Below, one piece after another: positions 53,306 through 62,107 of a DNA stretch of 64,000 nt. The DNA is taken from positions 1 through 64,000 of the forward strand of contig WJLW01000124.1 of assembly GCA_014728295.1 (NCBI GenBank), given 5' to 3'. The translations under genes were made by a program, and so were the position numbers. Position 1 is the stretch's first letter. Each line of letters begins with the position of its first letter. The notes beneath the pieces are model-generated. The model was not told the DNA's origin. It was given only the letters and a program-made list of their open reading frames with translations, and made no database searches. The stretch is from Chitinivibrionales bacterium (GTDB lineage: Bacteria; Fibrobacterota; Chitinivibrionia; Chitinivibrionales; WJKA01).

Positions 53306-53938
53306 CTAGTGCCGGGCCTGCTCGGCAAGTACCTGCAGCAAGTGCTCCTTGTCGAATCCTTCCAGCTTGACACTATCGACAAGAATGACGGGAATGTCAT
53401 CCCCCTGCATCGCGGCATAATCGTCGCGACCTTTTTTCGTCTTTTCAACGTCATACTCTGCGTAGGGAAGCTTATACTTGTCAAGGAATTTTCTCAGTTG
53501 CTCACAATGCGGACACCAGTCGGTTGTGTAGATGGTAATGACAAGATTGTCATAGTCTAAAACCAGATAATCATCTTCTTCCACATCTTGATTTTGCGGT
53601 AGGGAATTGTGTTGTTGGCGGTCTGATCCGATTGCGCGATCGGATTCGCTACGGGGCGCCGGTCGGCTTTTGAGCTTTTCGTATTGTACCTCTGCCTGCT
53701 GCCTGCGTAACTCAAATTTTTCGAGAAGATTTGCATTTCCCTGTGCGCCGGCATAGTCGATTTCGGCTATTTCGCTTTTTTCGACTTTTATCGTACCAAT
53801 GCCGACATTGATGACAACGGCTGAGTTTGTTTCCTTTTTGACTACTCCATTGATGCTACTGCCATTTTTCAGATGAATTGCATCCCCGAAGAGCAGCAGT
53901 GAGAGCGCCAGAATGGAAAGAATAGCTGTTCGTATCAT
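53306..53938 (-). CDS. Exported glutaredoxin-like protein
   Basis: A 210-residue protein with a signal peptide (MIRTAILSILALSLLLF). After it come a short beta domain (about 20-60; HLKNGSSINGVV and VGIGTIKVEKSEIAEIDY, similar to SH3-like repeats of secreted bacterial proteins), a charged coiled linker (65-115), and a C-terminal glutaredoxin domain (about 130-205). TTDWCPHCEQL carries the redox cysteines Cys142 and Cys145, and IPVILVDSVKLEGFD is the cis-proline/glutathione-site region. It should work as a periplasmic thiol oxidoreductase. No strong Shine-Dalgarno precedes ATG 53938. It is monocistronic. Confidence 0.82.
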   Translation of the reverse strand: MIRTAILSILALSLLLFGDAIHLKNGSSINGVVKKETNSAVVINVGIGTIKVEKSEIAEIDYAGAQGNANLLEKFELRRQQAEVQYEKLKSRPAPRSESDRAIGSDRQQHNSLPQNQDVEEDDYLVLDYDNLVITIYTTDWCPHCEQLRKFLDKYKLPYAEYDVEKTKKGRDDYAAMQGDDIPVILVDSVKLEGFDKEHLLQVLAEQARH

Positions 53939-54347
53939 GTTTGGTTTATAGAAATGCCCGGCACTTGGCAAGAGTGCGCCGGCTTGTTCCTTCCTACACT
54001 ACTAATTATAAGAATTTGATCCGGTTTTGGCTAATATTTTTTCATTTTTTCGACTGATTGCGGTCGGAATCTCCACCACAGAAGTGTACTCATGTCTGTG
54101 CAGTCCAGGCGTACAAACTCGGAGAATGCCACCTTGTTTACGGCAATTCAGCCACTTATAGCTTTGCACTCCGGTAAATATCCGGTTGGCAAGAACACTT
54201 TCACCAAAGCCGGATTCACTTTTGCTTTTCACTTTTTTGCACCCGAATGCAATTACATGCTTGATCAAACAACTCCCCGGAGACCATGCCGTTTATGCGA
54301 TCAGGAAAAGTGTTCAGATTTCGGGCTGCTAAAATCGAACCCGTCGC
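53939..54347. other. Intergenic region downstream of the GIY-YIG gene
   Basis: A 409-bp region with no convincing gene. A short hairpin (CCGGCACT with AGTGCGCCGG, about 53957-53982) lies just upstream of the glutaredoxin gene. Short open frames exist on both strands but lack ribosome binding sites and protein-like composition. There is no T-tract terminator. Confidence 0.5.
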
Positions 54348-56078
54348 CTAAACCCACTGGAGCAATTGAGCTACACACTCGGCACTCAGGCACGATTGCG
54401 GTCCAACATGCAGGTACACCTTCCTGCCGCTTTTAACAATCCGGCGAAGCTCCGCCGTCAGGACACGCATACGATCGTAGCAGGCAATATCGAAATCTCT
54501 GCGCCGGGAAGAGTGCGCCCGCCTCAGGCCGGATCGAGGCCTGCCGGGCAATGACTCGAACCTCTCTATCGGATAATATTGACCTTTGCGAACATCAAGA
54601 CACAGCAGGGCCGCACAGTTTGGTGACTCCCACATAACCGAAGCGTTGCTGAGCATAAGATACCAGCGGCTTCTGCGAATGAGATACATGCCCCAGCGAA
54701 GCTGCCCCGTTATCGCCCCTTCAACCCGCTCGGGTGTCCATTCGAATTCCTGTTTTTTTTCATCATTTCGCAAGTCTTCGGCATCGGGTGATTCCCCTTG
54801 CGAATCCTGAGCCAAGGCAGCTTCCTCCAGCTTGCGCTGGTGTGAGAGCGTACCGATTATCTTTAATGCGGCAAGCGCCTGATGCTGTGCAATTACATCT
54901 CGCCATTCATCCAGAAACAGTTGCACTCCCGCAGCACAGACCCCCTTCTGCGGTGCGGCACGACCATAAGATGCTAACAGATCATGCACCAACGCACTAC
55001 CGGGCGGATGCTCCAGAGTTTGCGTCAGAACCTCAAAAGGCAGTAATGCTTCAGGTGAGGGAAGAGGACCGACACAGAATTGCGACGAGGACGTTGTGCG
55101 ACATCCGGTCAATGCATTTGTAAAGTAATACACTTCTCGCTCGTTTGTCCTGAGCGCCTTATTGTAAGGTGGGGCCAGTCTTTTAATTTCGTCATGCTCC
55201 CGCAGCGCGGCCTCCAGAATTGTCGCAGTCGTCTCAACCTTTATATCGGCAGCCTGTGCCAGCATTTCGAGAATATGCTCGCCGTGACTGCCCCGCCTGG
55301 TGAAATAGCTGTTAACCCTGCTTCTCAGCGAAGTTGCCTTGCCCACATAGAGAATGTCGCCATTGGAGCGGAACATTTTGTAAATTCCCGGCGCAGCAGG
55401 AATATTCTTGCGAACCGCCGCCTGCATTGGGTAAGCACGCCCCGCCCCGGCGGATATCTTGGGGCCGGCAAGCCATTCACGCAATTCAGAGAGCGTCACG
55501 ACGCGCTCCTGGTCTGCGAGGATTGGCACGATTTTCGACCAGATGAAGGCAGTCGCGGCAACATGATGTTTTGAACGCCGCATTTGCGCGGTGGTATACC
55601 CAAGAAAGCCGGCAATTGCGCGCAATCCCCGCCGAGGCAGGTCGCTGAAGAGCCGACGGGCAATTTCATGTGTGCAGAGCAGGCTGTAGGGCCGTTCGCT
55701 GCGGCTGCCGGCAAACATGCTTTGCAGCCACCGGGATTCGAAACGGGCATAGTGGATTACGAGCGGGCATATTTCGCCATTATTGACTGATGCTACTTTT
55801 GACATGAGCGTCTTCATTTTATTTGCCGCTCTTTTGACCTCTACTCCGTCGCTGACAAGCTGCTCCCGGCTAATACCCGTAATACGGCTTATCCGGCGCG
55901 GCAATTCAGCATCGGTTTCAGGCTGCACTAAATGCGCAGAAATTGCGGCGTGTGAGGGATCGCGCGTGGCGGCATACCGGGCCCAGCCCACTTCCAGCAG
56001 CATATCACATTGCGGATTCGACCCGGTTGCCTGACAGTCAAACAGCACTACATTCAAGTCGGACAGGCGTTCACTCAC
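54348..56078 (-). CDS. DnaQ-like (degenerate) exonuclease domain fused to GIY-YIG nuclease (UvrC/Cho-like)
   Basis: A 576-residue two-domain protein. Residues 1-185 resemble the DEDDh exonuclease fold of DnaQ, but its acidic ligands are changed: motif I reads DCQATG (Glu to Gln), motif II HYARFES (Asp to Glu), and motif III HHVAATA lacks the final Asp. Residues about 230-310 form a complete UvrC-type GIY-YIG domain: PGIYKMFRSNGDILYVGKA, the SLRSR arginine, and the metal-binding Glu in EAALREHDEIK. The remainder is unassigned. DnaQ-UvrC/Cho fusions are known in bacteria; they cut damaged DNA. It overlaps the upstream helicase gene by 8 bp, so both are co-translated and probably act together in repair. 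Confidence 0.85.
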   Translation of the reverse strand: MSERLSDLNVVLFDCQATGSNPQCDMLLEVGWARYAATRDPSHAAISAHLVQPETDAELPRRISRITGISREQLVSDGVEVKRAANKMKTLMSKVASVNNGEICPLVIHYARFESRWLQSMFAGSRSERPYSLLCTHEIARRLFSDLPRRGLRAIAGFLGYTTAQMRRSKHHVAATAFIWSKIVPILADQERVVTLSELREWLAGPKISAGAGRAYPMQAAVRKNIPAAPGIYKMFRSNGDILYVGKATSLRSRVNSYFTRRGSHGEHILEMLAQAADIKVETTATILEAALREHDEIKRLAPPYNKALRTNEREVYYFTNALTGCRTTSSSQFCVGPLPSPEALLPFEVLTQTLEHPPGSALVHDLLASYGRAAPQKGVCAAGVQLFLDEWRDVIAQHQALAALKIIGTLSHQRKLEEAALAQDSQGESPDAEDLRNDEKKQEFEWTPERVEGAITGQLRWGMYLIRRSRWYLMLSNASVMWESPNCAALLCLDVRKGQYYPIERFESLPGRPRSGLRRAHSSRRRDFDIACYDRMRVLTAELRRIVKSGRKVYLHVGPQSCLSAECVAQLLQWV

Positions 56079-58437
56079 CAGTCGTCCTCACGGCTTCGCC
56101 GGGCCTCTGCCAGAACAGGCTGAGACGATCGCCAAGTTGGTTGCTATTCGAGACATAATCGGTATTCCAGAATGAAGGGAAGAGCGCGCGGTAGCGCTCT
56201 TCACGGTAGCGTTGGTCAATCAGCAAGACAATTCCTTTGTCGCGCCCTGTTCGAATAACTCTTCCTGCGGCCTGGACAACCTTGTGCCAGCCAGGCAGCA
56301 GATAGGCAAATTCGAATCCCCTGCCTTCTTTGCGCTGGTAATAGGCGCGAATCGCCTCGCGCGGCGCTCCCAAACCGGGCAGGCCAATTCCCGAGATAAT
56401 GACGCCGCTCAGGCGATCACCGACTAGATCGATACCTTCACCGAACACTCCCCCAAGTACCGAAAAACCAACCAGAGATCCGTTACACGCATCGGTAAAC
56501 TCATCCAGAAACGCTGATCGCTCCTGCTCCGAAAAGCCGGCCCGTTGAACAAGCACCCGCACGTCGCCATTCATACGGCAAAAGTGCTCATGCACGAGCT
56601 GCAAATAGTGGTAAGAGGGAAAGAATGCAAGATAATTTCCATCGCGGGCGACGGCGACGGCGTGAATCAGCCGAGCGATATCCCCGGCCGATCGACGGCG
56701 ATCATGATACAGCGTTGAAATCGAACCTGCTATCAAATGCCGGCTGCAATTTCTGCTGAACGGCGAGGCAAAAGAATAGTCCCGGCACTCGCGTGCGCAT
56801 CCGAAAAGATCCTTGAAATACGAAGCAGGTTTGAGTGTTGCCGAAAAAAATGCAGCGCTGTCACATCTGCGCAGCGCCTCTTTAAGCTGCGGAGCCGGAT
56901 CGATGCACATCAGCGTCACGATGACATTTGCGTCCCGGCAGGTATAACAGGTTGCATAGGTTTCATCATAGCGCTCAAGTACTCGCAAAAATGCGTTTAA
57001 TTCAAAGTACCGCTTAATCAGCGTGTCTCTGAATGCCGTCTTTTCATCAAGTTGCAGCCACTGTTCGATTGCGGCTATCGCACGCCGCACCGGCCTTCGC
57101 AGCGAATGCGGCGGATCGGTTTCGTAGCGGTCCTGCCCAAGCGCAAGCGATGATTTCTTTACTTTCAAGAACCACCGGTTTAGTGCCCCGAGTGCAAGAT
57201 AGAGTTCTTTGCGGTGCGTACCAATGAGGCGTCGCAAAACCAGCAACGGCTCTTTTTCCATCCCGGCCGAAAACATGCTGCGTGAGCGGTCGACGAGATT
57301 GTGCGCTTCGTCAACCAGGAATGCTGCCGAATCGAAGGAATCATCGAAATGCCGACGCAGGTAGACGCGGGGATCGAAGGCATAGTTATAATCTCCGATG
57401 ACAACATCGGCAAAAAGCGTTACATCGAGTGAAAGCTCGAAGGGGCATACGTGATGTTGGTGCGCGATGCGCCGAATGGTTGCCGCGTCCAATGCCTCAT
57501 CGGCAAACGCCTGCCGAATTGCTCCGCCAATGCGGTCATAATGCCCTTTTGCAAAGGAACATTCTTCCGGAGTACACACAGCATCGAAGCTAAAGCAAAT
57601 CTTGTCTTTTGCGGTAAGCGTCACCGACCGGACAGCCAAGCCTGCCCGGCGCAGCAGGCCGAGTGCATTTTCGGCCGCCTGCTTGCCGGTCGATCGAGCC
57701 GTCAGGTAAAATATCCGGTCCGCCAAACCCTCGCCCAGCGCTTTGACAGATGCAAATACGGCGGCCAGCGACTTGCCGATGCCGGTTGGCGCCTCGATAA
57801 ATATTTTTTCTTTTCGTTTTATCGACACATACATTGCCGCGGCCATTTCGCGCTGGCCCTTGCGAAAAGGGAATGGAAACGAAAGGGATGCAATAGCGTG
57901 GTTTCGCTTATTGATCCACGCACTGCGGGCGGCGCTCCATGTCAGGAAAAGTGAAACCGCCTGCTGAAAGAAAGCAGCAAGCTCTTCCAGCGTAAACACC
58001 TTCTCGACTTCCCGTATCTGGTTGGTGTCGATATGGTAATAAGTCAATCGAACGGTAACACATGCAAGCTCTTTTTCCGAAGCGTAGATGAAGGCGTAAC
58101 ACTTTGCCTGCCCCCAGTGCAGTTGATTTTCAGTTTGCACGATTTCGGCAAGGTTGCGGGTAGTGGTTTTTATCTCCTCTATTACAACGCTATCGCCTTT
58201 TTCCAGTAAGCCGTCTATTCTTCCCTGCAGCGTCAGAACGTGATCGGCGCTTTCATAGCGATAAGCAACCGCGACCTCGCTCCGGTAGCTTGGCGGACGT
58301 GACTTTTGAATTATTTGATGAGCACGAATCGCTTCAATCGGATTGATACGCTGCATAAATCCGGCGTGCAAATCGCCGGAACGTTGCGTCATCTCGACAA
58401 ATGCGCGCACCGGGATGCTGATTTGCTTTTTTGGCAT
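56071..58437 (-). CDS. XPD/DinG-family helicase with N-terminal PD-(D/E)XK nuclease domain
   Basis: A 788-residue enzyme. Residues 1-165 form a RecB/Cas4-like PD-(D/E)XK domain: GRIDGLLEKGD supplies Asp, VVIEEIKTTT supplies Glu-x-Lys, and QLHWGQAKCYAF supplies the Q-x3-Y element. From about 190 follows an SF2 helicase of the XPD/DinG class: Walker A APTGIGKS (Lys222), four cysteines typical of a [4Fe-4S] domain (KICFSF, AVCTPEEC, HHVCPFE), VDEAH box, and C-terminal motifs V and VI (GVFGEGIDLVG; QAAGRVIRTGRDKG). It should unwind and cut branched or damaged DNA 5' to 3'. The downstream GIY-YIG fusion overlaps by 8 bp. No upstream partner; promoter region is 87 bp. Confidence 0.9.
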   Translation of the reverse strand: MPKKQISIPVRAFVEMTQRSGDLHAGFMQRINPIEAIRAHQIIQKSRPPSYRSEVAVAYRYESADHVLTLQGRIDGLLEKGDSVVIEEIKTTTRNLAEIVQTENQLHWGQAKCYAFIYASEKELACVTVRLTYYHIDTNQIREVEKVFTLEELAAFFQQAVSLFLTWSAARSAWINKRNHAIASLSFPFPFRKGQREMAAAMYVSIKRKEKIFIEAPTGIGKSLAAVFASVKALGEGLADRIFYLTARSTGKQAAENALGLLRRAGLAVRSVTLTAKDKICFSFDAVCTPEECSFAKGHYDRIGGAIRQAFADEALDAATIRRIAHQHHVCPFELSLDVTLFADVVIGDYNYAFDPRVYLRRHFDDSFDSAAFLVDEAHNLVDRSRSMFSAGMEKEPLLVLRRLIGTHRKELYLALGALNRWFLKVKKSSLALGQDRYETDPPHSLRRPVRRAIAAIEQWLQLDEKTAFRDTLIKRYFELNAFLRVLERYDETYATCYTCRDANVIVTLMCIDPAPQLKEALRRCDSAAFFSATLKPASYFKDLFGCARECRDYSFASPFSRNCSRHLIAGSISTLYHDRRRSAGDIARLIHAVAVARDGNYLAFFPSYHYLQLVHEHFCRMNGDVRVLVQRAGFSEQERSAFLDEFTDACNGSLVGFSVLGGVFGEGIDLVGDRLSGVIISGIGLPGLGAPREAIRAYYQRKEGRGFEFAYLLPGWHKVVQAAGRVIRTGRDKGIVLLIDQRYREERYRALFPSFWNTDYVSNSNQLGDRLSLFWQRPGEAVRTTGE

Positions 58438-58524
58438 GGCATACAGACTCTGATTCGCAAGGTAGCATGCAGATAAAATAGCTCAGAACAGGCGTGGGAT
58501 GAAGCTCGGAGGACAGGTGGGGGA

Positions 58525-59385
58525 TCAGTCGGTAACCTCTTTGCGCCTGGTGAGTTGATCATCTATGATTTTTGCTATGAGCCGACGCCCGTCTTCGCTG
58601 ATCTTTTGAATCCTGAATCCAGTGAAGTATTTGCGGGACGCGTCGTGGGGCTTGCACCACATGCTTTTTAAATCAACGCAGAGCTGGTTGCTAATTGGAT
58701 TATCGGGCAGTTTTATGCAGCAATAACACGTTGCACCGATCGGCGTCGGATGTCTGGAGGCAATTTTCAAACCTTCCAGAGTTATATCGACCAGATTGCC
58801 GAATTCTTCCCGGGTGCGGCGATCGAAGACCGGCAGGTTGTTGACGACGGGAATACGCTTATGCTTGCGCTTATTGCGCACCGGAATGACCCTGGACGGC
58901 GTGATACTGGCGCCCTGAATATCGCAATTCAATTTTTCAAAATCGCTCTCTGCCGGTGCGATAACACCGCGCAGGTCGGCCCCTCTGAAATCCGATCCAT
59001 AATGACCAAATCCCATCTCGGCGCCGCGCAAATCGGCGCCGGCAAAAACGGCGTCATTACACAGAGCGTCCTGCAATTTCGCGCCGCGCAGATCGGCGCC
59101 GCTGAAATTGGCCGCATGGAAATACCCGAAGCACAGCCTCGCACCGCGCAGGTCGGCGCCGACGAAGGCGGCGCCGACGCAATTGGCTGCGGTGAAATCC
59201 AGCCCGCGTAAATCGCTGCCTACAAATTCGGCGTTCTCAAGATTTGCACGGGAGATAGTAAAACCTTTTAAATCGAGTCCGGAGAGCTTGGCGCCGGACA
59301 AATCGCATTCCGACAGCTCCCGCAGCTCTACTTTGTAGTGCTCGATACCCAACTCGAGTAAGGCATTTTGTGCATCTGACGGCAT
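58525..59385 (-). CDS. Pentapeptide-repeat protein with C-terminal PilZ-like domain
   Basis: A 286-residue soluble protein. Residues about 25-155 consist of pentapeptide repeats of A(D/N)LxG type (SGADLRGAKL, AGADLRGAEM, RGADLRGVI), which form a right-handed quadrilateral beta-helix. From about 165 follows a PilZ-like domain: the Arg-x3-Arg motif in RKHKR and DITLEGL in the position of (D/N)xSxxG, which together bind cyclic di-GMP. The Thr in place of Ser is conservative. So this may be a c-di-GMP effector with a repeat-based platform. AAGGGG lies just before ATG 59385; an ATG at 59418 is an alternative. No diguanylate cyclase is in the window. Confidence 0.83.
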   Translation of the reverse strand: MPSDAQNALLELGIEHYKVELRELSECDLSGAKLSGLDLKGFTISRANLENAEFVGSDLRGLDFTAANCVGAAFVGADLRGARLCFGYFHAANFSGADLRGAKLQDALCNDAVFAGADLRGAEMGFGHYGSDFRGADLRGVIAPAESDFEKLNCDIQGASITPSRVIPVRNKRKHKRIPVVNNLPVFDRRTREEFGNLVDITLEGLKIASRHPTPIGATCYCCIKLPDNPISNQLCVDLKSMWCKPHDASRKYFTGFRIQKISEDGRRLIAKIIDDQLTRRKEVTD

Positions 59386-59444
59386 AGGCCCCTTGCTCCT
59401 TGTGCGCTGGTACTCCATGTCAATATCAGCAATTACGCAATTCC

Positions 59445-59607
59445 AGTGTACTGTATCTCAAATACGAACATACTACCACAGGCTCTTTTTATCCCTGTTT
59501 TCGTTGTCCTTCAGTTGAATACACCCGGTATTCGCCATCATCGCGCCTCAACAGGGAAAAAAAAATAGCTCCATGCAAACAAACACGGATTTGAGATACA
59601 GTACACT
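59445..59607. repeat. 163-bp palindromic element (MITE-like or structured RNA)
   Basis: A 19-bp sequence AGTGTACTGTATCTCAAAT (59445-59463) is repeated as its perfect inverted complement at 59589-59607; with one mismatch the match extends to 22 bp. Nested inside are a second inverted pair, CCCTGTT (59493-59499) and AACAGGG (59550-59556), and a central hairpin GAATAC (59517-59522) / GTATTC (59528-59533). All three share a centre near 59526, so the whole unit is one imperfect palindrome. No clear target duplication flanks it. Confidence 0.7.
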
Positions 59608-59638
59608 AGTATACCGTAAATATATGCCTAGTGCAATA

Positions 59639-61093
59639 TCAGGTATCGCAATTGCGACGCGGCAGCATCGAGCGGGAGTAGAGCGTCTCTTTATTTACAT
59701 CCTCGATAACACTATCAGCAAGCTTCGGGGACTTTGCGGCGGGCATATGCTCCTTATAATCGCGGCTGGTGTACACCATTTCGGCATGATCCGCCACCGC
59801 CGTTGGGGAATGGGCAACCCACCCATGTGCGCCAAAGGGAGAGCTATTCTCGAAATTATCCTTATCGAAGTCGGAAAATTCAATGTACCTGTCGATACAG
59901 CCCTGAGCCCCCCGGCACCCACCCGAGAGCGCGTTATGTTTTGCGAAAAACTCCTCGGGTGCAGCCTTTGTCGGATTGCCGATAATCGCGGCGCCCTGCC
60001 TGCCGTGAAATAAATTATCGGCAACAATGCATGACGTTCCGGCGTCAACGCCCAGGTGGGCCGAACCGACAGCACCGCTATCTGTCGAGCTTCCGCAATC
60101 TATACTGGTATTTGAATAGATCATGGTTGCCCGAGCCGGCACATTGGTAATCTCTGAATTGCCGGCATTATAAACACCGAATTGCCGACATCTGACGAAG
60201 CAGTTATTGCGCACGGTCTGATATTCGCCGGCAATCAATGCGCCGGTTGAGCATTCCGCTATGCGATTATTTTCAAGGATGCTGTCGTTGCCGCCGCTGA
60301 GGGATATTCCACGCCGCATACATCCGGTTATGACGTTGCCCTGCAATTCCGTATCACCGCACTTGACGGATATCCCATCAAGCGAACATGACTCGACGGT
60401 GTTATTTTCGATGAGATGACTGTATTGACCGGTGTTTCTGTCGTGTGTGCCGACGATTATGCCATAATCGTAATTTTTGAACCTATTGTTCCGTACGATG
60501 TAGTTCGTATTGCGTTCCTGTTCCTGATAATTGCCCTCGCTGATCATCAGGCCGACGCCGGCATTGTCCGCCTCGACGCTATTTTGTGAATTGACACGCT
60601 CTCTTTCGAACAGGCAGAATTCGATGATATTACAATAGCTGTGTGCTCCTCCGAAGTACATTGCGCACGATGCCGTGTTCACTCCGCCGCAATTGACAAA
60701 ATGCAGGTATTCAAATCTATTGCGCTCACACTGTCCGAATACGGAAAGGGCATTGTGCGCCACATTGCGAAACGTCAGGTTGGAGAGGATGAAATCGCTT
60801 ACATCATACAAACGCCAGCTTACCCCCTCGATTATCACCTCGTCACTTTCACCGCAAATCGTTACCGGCTTTTCTTCGGTTCCGGACGCGTCTATCGTTT
60901 CTTGCACCCGGTAGTTGCCACTTTTGAGCACGATGGTTTGTCCGGGACGTACCTTGTCGAGTGCACGCTTGAGACTTGGATAGGGTTGATCGCTGGTGCC
61001 GATACCATCATTGTTGCCGTCGTTGCCGACCCAGAGAAGGTCGGGGTCTTCTTTATCGAACACACAAGGATGAAAAGGTGCTTTATTATTCAT
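59639..61093 (-). CDS. Right-handed parallel beta-helix repeat protein
   Basis: A 484-residue protein in which most of the chain (about 55-400) consists of beta-helix rungs of 22-25 residues, with stacked asparagines and N-N-I/V patterns (IRNNRFKNYDYGI, IENNTVESCSLDGI, LENNRIAECSTGAL). GQTIVLKSGNYRVQETI near residue 50 is the typical entry of pectate-lyase-like and DUF1565 proteins. Such folds bind or cleave polysaccharides, but no catalytic residues can be chosen here. There is no signal peptide at the chosen start, which is unusual for this fold and suggests a cytoplasmic or non-classical role. It follows the GerW-like gene by 3 bp, within the STAS-GerW-beta-helix operon. Confidence 0.83.
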   Translation of the reverse strand: MNNKAPFHPCVFDKEDPDLLWVGNDGNNDGIGTSDQPYPSLKRALDKVRPGQTIVLKSGNYRVQETIDASGTEEKPVTICGESDEVIIEGVSWRLYDVSDFILSNLTFRNVAHNALSVFGQCERNRFEYLHFVNCGGVNTASCAMYFGGAHSYCNIIEFCLFERERVNSQNSVEADNAGVGLMISEGNYQEQERNTNYIVRNNRFKNYDYGIIVGTHDRNTGQYSHLIENNTVESCSLDGISVKCGDTELQGNVITGCMRRGISLSGGNDSILENNRIAECSTGALIAGEYQTVRNNCFVRCRQFGVYNAGNSEITNVPARATMIYSNTSIDCGSSTDSGAVGSAHLGVDAGTSCIVADNLFHGRQGAAIIGNPTKAAPEEFFAKHNALSGGCRGAQGCIDRYIEFSDFDKDNFENSSPFGAHGWVAHSPTAVADHAEMVYTSRDYKEHMPAAKSPKLADSVIEDVNKETLYSRSMLPRRNCDT

Positions 61094-61096
61094 ACG

Positions 61097-61474
61097 CTAA
61101 TCGTTATCTTTTTTATTATCTTTAGATTCGTTTTTTTTACCCACATACTTCGACAATTTTTTTATCAAATCCGGTGCGAGCGCCAGCAGCTTGGCCAAAT
61201 CGGGTTCCGACTTTGCGATCGGATATACCTGTACTTTCTCTCCCGTCACTGCGATAAAGGCAACGGGCAGCACATTGACCCCGCCCCCCGTACCCGATCC
61301 GGCGCCGAGCTTGTCTTCTTTGCCGGCCCCGCCGGCGGCGAAACCAATAGAAACCTTTGACACCGGAATCAACGTCACTTCGCCGGTAACGATCGGCTCA
61401 CCGATTACCGTCTCGGTTTTGGCAATAACCGAAATCTGATCCAGGGCTGACTTTATTACGTCTGAAAGCGGCAT
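61097..61474 (-). CDS. GerW/YtfJ-family protein
   Basis: A 125-residue protein of the GerW (YtfJ) family. VIGEPIVTGEVTLIPVSKV, GFAAGGAG and GGGVNVLPVAFIAVTG match the glycine-rich beta core. In spore formers YtfJ/GerW is linked to spore germination, but the family is widespread in non-spore formers, where its role is unknown. The last 30 residues are lysine/asparagine-rich and probably disordered. It lies 32 bp after a STAS-like gene and 3 bp before the beta-helix gene. Confidence 0.85.
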   Translation of the reverse strand: MPLSDVIKSALDQISVIAKTETVIGEPIVTGEVTLIPVSKVSIGFAAGGAGKEDKLGAGSGTGGGVNVLPVAFIAVTGEKVQVYPIAKSEPDLAKLLALAPDLIKKLSKYVGKKNESKDNKKDND

Positions 61475-61506
61475 AGAGTTCCACCTCTTGTTATCTTTTC
61501 AATTGC

Positions 61507-61869
61507 CTATGCAGGAAGATCGCCTATTTCGTCATATATGGAAAATAAAACATTATTCAATTTCATTGTCTTCAGCATCTTCTTAATTCGCTGTTCCGGC
61601 TCAACGAGCGCCAGGTTCCCGTGATGCTTATTGACGGTCCTGGAGCAGGTGACCAGAACCGAGATAACTTTTGAATACAAATACGATTTTTTTGCAAATG
61701 CAATTGCAATGTCGCTTGCCCCCTTTTTGCACAAGGCGGCTACTTCGTATTTCAGCCAGCTAAAGTCGGAATCAGACTGGACGTGTTCCTTGATGCGAAT
61801 CACCGTCCATCGATTGTGCTTGACCAGGCCGAAGCGTGACTCATCGCGCAGTGCTTTGTTATCCGTCAT
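61507..61869 (-). CDS. STAS-like domain protein
   Basis: A 120-residue soluble protein with a probable STAS fold: a leading WTVIRIKEHV strand, a central DIAIAFAKKSYLYSKVI segment at the position of the regulatory loop, GNLALVEPEQRIKKML, and a final helix LNNVLFSIYDEI. The loop contains SYLYS instead of the usual DSSG, so phosphorylation by an anti-sigma kinase is uncertain. It opens a three-gene operon with GerW and the beta-helix protein. A second protein with two canonical STAS domains is at 1.6 kb. Confidence 0.68.
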   Translation of the reverse strand: MTDNKALRDESRFGLVKHNRWTVIRIKEHVQSDSDFSWLKYEVAALCKKGASDIAIAFAKKSYLYSKVISVLVTCSRTVNKHHGNLALVEPEQRIKKMLKTMKLNNVLFSIYDEIGDLPA

Positions 61870-62107
61870 ATACCGCCCCTGTAAATTTGTCGGGAGTACC
61901 GAGTAGCAAAGGTAACGTTTCTGTGCGGCCGAGGCGCTTTTGGGTTACCGGAGCATTGCCGTGTTTGCATGTTCTCGCCAGAAGTAGAAAATAATTAATC
62001 CAGTCCCGCCTATTGAAAGTGAACACGACAAATGTTGTTTGGTAAAATTTCGCGCAGCGGCTTCATGCTATACCTTTGCGGTGGATAGCAGGATTCGACG
62101 ATAGGTC

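Noticed and set aside
54320-54360. GGGTTCGA on the minus strand, similar to a tRNA T-loop
   Set aside because: No acceptor stem, anticodon arm or D-loop can be built around it; it also overlaps the end of the GIY-YIG gene.
54002-54436. Open frames on both strands downstream of the glutaredoxin gene
   Set aside because: No Shine-Dalgarno, low-complexity or random composition, and the plus-strand frame runs into the antisense of the GIY-YIG gene.
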